Assembly (NCBI GenBank): GCA_029261305.1 | Contig: JAJDBO010000116.1 | Location: 1 to 5,441, forward strand | Origin: Nitrospirales bacterium | GTDB lineage: Bacteria; Nitrospirota; Nitrospiria; Nitrospirales; UBA8639 | Direction of reading: 5' to 3' | Length of the DNA: 5,441 nt | Shown: piece by piece, positions 4,941 to 5,441 of the stretch | Numbering within the stretch: the first letter of the stretch is position 1 | How the letters are laid out: every line of letters starts with the position of its first letter | Position numbers and translations under genes: made by a program | Notes under the pieces: model-generated | Database searches by the model: none | Seen by the model: only the letters and a program-made list of their open reading frames with translations | What the model was told of the DNA's origin: nothing

Positions 4941-5441
4941 ATGATCTATCTCAATTACGCTGCGCTTTCCCCAACACGTCCTGAAGCCGAGCGGGCCGTG
5001 ACCGAAACACTCAACGCATTCAACAATTATTTGTATTCAGATGCAGGCATCCAATGGTATCTGCACAAAGTCCAAGATTGCCGCCTACAAGTGGCCAGAC
5101 TCTTGAACGTCACGAATCCATCCAGCATAGCCTTTGTGTCCAATGCATCAACGGCTCACTATCTCACGATTCGATCTTTGCCATGGAAGCCTGGGGATTC
5201 TATTCTGACTACCACACATGAGAACCCTTCCATCACCCGACAACTTCGGGCGTTGAAGGATTGGGGAGTTGACATTCATCTTGTCCACCCTTCGTCGCCA
5301 GATCAATTGATCCAATCGATCACTCACACTCTGGACCAACAGTCGGTGAAGGCCATGGTCATCAGCCATGTGTCTCACGTGGATGGCAGAATTTTTCCGA
5401 TTCATGCGATTTCCACCATAGCCAAGGAACGTGGCGTCGCA
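4941..5441 (+). CDS. Class V PLP-dependent aminotransferase-fold protein, possible EgtE-type C-S lyase, C-terminus cut by window edge
   Basis: The first 167 residues of a fold-type I, class V (NifS/SufS/EgtE-like) enzyme are present; family members are commonly about 370-400 residues. The N-terminus MIYLNYAALSPTRPEA is the usual opening of this class. FVSNASTAHYLTI (65-77) is the phosphate-binding loop, THENPS (92-97) places H93 at the ring-stacking position, and SHVSHVDGRIFPI (142-154) is the next cofactor-contact segment. The segment bearing the Asp that binds the pyridine nitrogen and the Schiff-base Lys lies beyond the edge, so activity cannot be judged. The ATG is the only start candidate, since an in-frame TAA lies at 4914-4916. 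The ribosome site is weak (TGGGA at 4928-4932). Its position after egtD suggests the EgtE step, cleaving the hercynyl-cysteine sulfoxide C-S bond. This is inference; a cysteine desulfurase or an unrelated lyase is possible. Confidence 0.8.
   Translation, partial: MIYLNYAALSPTRPEAERAVTETLNAFNNYLYSDAGIQWYLHKVQDCRLQVARLLNVTNPSSIAFVSNASTAHYLTIRSLPWKPGDSILTTTHENPSITRQLRALKDWGVDIHLVHPSSPDQLIQSITHTLDQQSVKAMVISHVSHVDGRIFPIHAISTIAKERGVA

Noticed and set aside
5148..5405. 85-residue minus-strand reading frame
   Set aside because: It is antisense to the class V PLP enzyme, whose cofactor-contact segments lie in the same bases.
1..5441. Mobile element, phage or CRISPR content
   Set aside because: No transposase or integrase frame, terminal inverted repeats, or regularly spaced repeats were seen; the genes form a coherent metabolic locus.

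Overview
The window reads as a bacterial chromosomal segment of roughly even base composition. It carries a compact ergothioneine-type (thiol-histidine betaine) locus. A signal-peptide-bearing periplasmic-type binding domain and the general style of the proteins suggest a Gram-negative host. My impression is something Nitrospira-like, but this is a weak guess from sequence flavour and not a demonstrated placement. There are no mobile elements, CRISPR arrays, tRNAs or rRNAs that I can see.

Layout. (1) Positions 1-1137, minus strand: an EgtB-type sulfoxide synthase (DinB-like domain plus FGE-sulfatase fold), cut by the left edge so its C-terminus is missing. It is open to the edge with no stop. 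(2) Positions 1138-1285: a short divergent control region with a good leftward promoter (TTGACA, 16 bp, TATTAC). (3) Positions 1286-3612, plus strand: a translationally coupled two-gene ABC importer of the quaternary-amine (OpuC/ProU/EgtUV) type. It consists of a 250-residue ATPase and a 525-residue fusion of signal peptide, substrate-binding domain and permease. (4) Positions 3613-3841: a structured leader region with a hairpin, a 12-bp perfect palindrome and a TATAAT box. (5) Positions 3842-4819: a complete EgtD-type histidine N-alpha-methyltransferase with every substrate-contact residue I can place conserved. (6) Positions 4820-4940: a short spacer with an inverted repeat around an extended -10 element. 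(7) Positions 4941-5441: the N-terminal 167 residues of a class V PLP-dependent enzyme, cut by the right edge, a plausible EgtE-type C-S lyase.

How they fit together. EgtD trimethylates histidine to hercynine. The EgtB-like iron enzyme would attach a sulfur (or, if it is a SenA relative, selenium) donor to hercynine using O2. A PLP C-S lyase would release the thiol. The ABC importer lies between the synthase and methyltransferase genes and belongs to the transporter superfamily that includes the known ergothioneine importer EgtUV. The simplest reading is therefore that this locus both makes and takes up ergothioneine or a related betaine. The link between transporter and thiol is inference from gene order; glycine betaine or choline remains possible. 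No egtA (gamma-glutamylcysteine ligase) or egtC (amidohydrolase) gene is visible, which fits a cysteine-using variant of the pathway, but both flanks are unseen.
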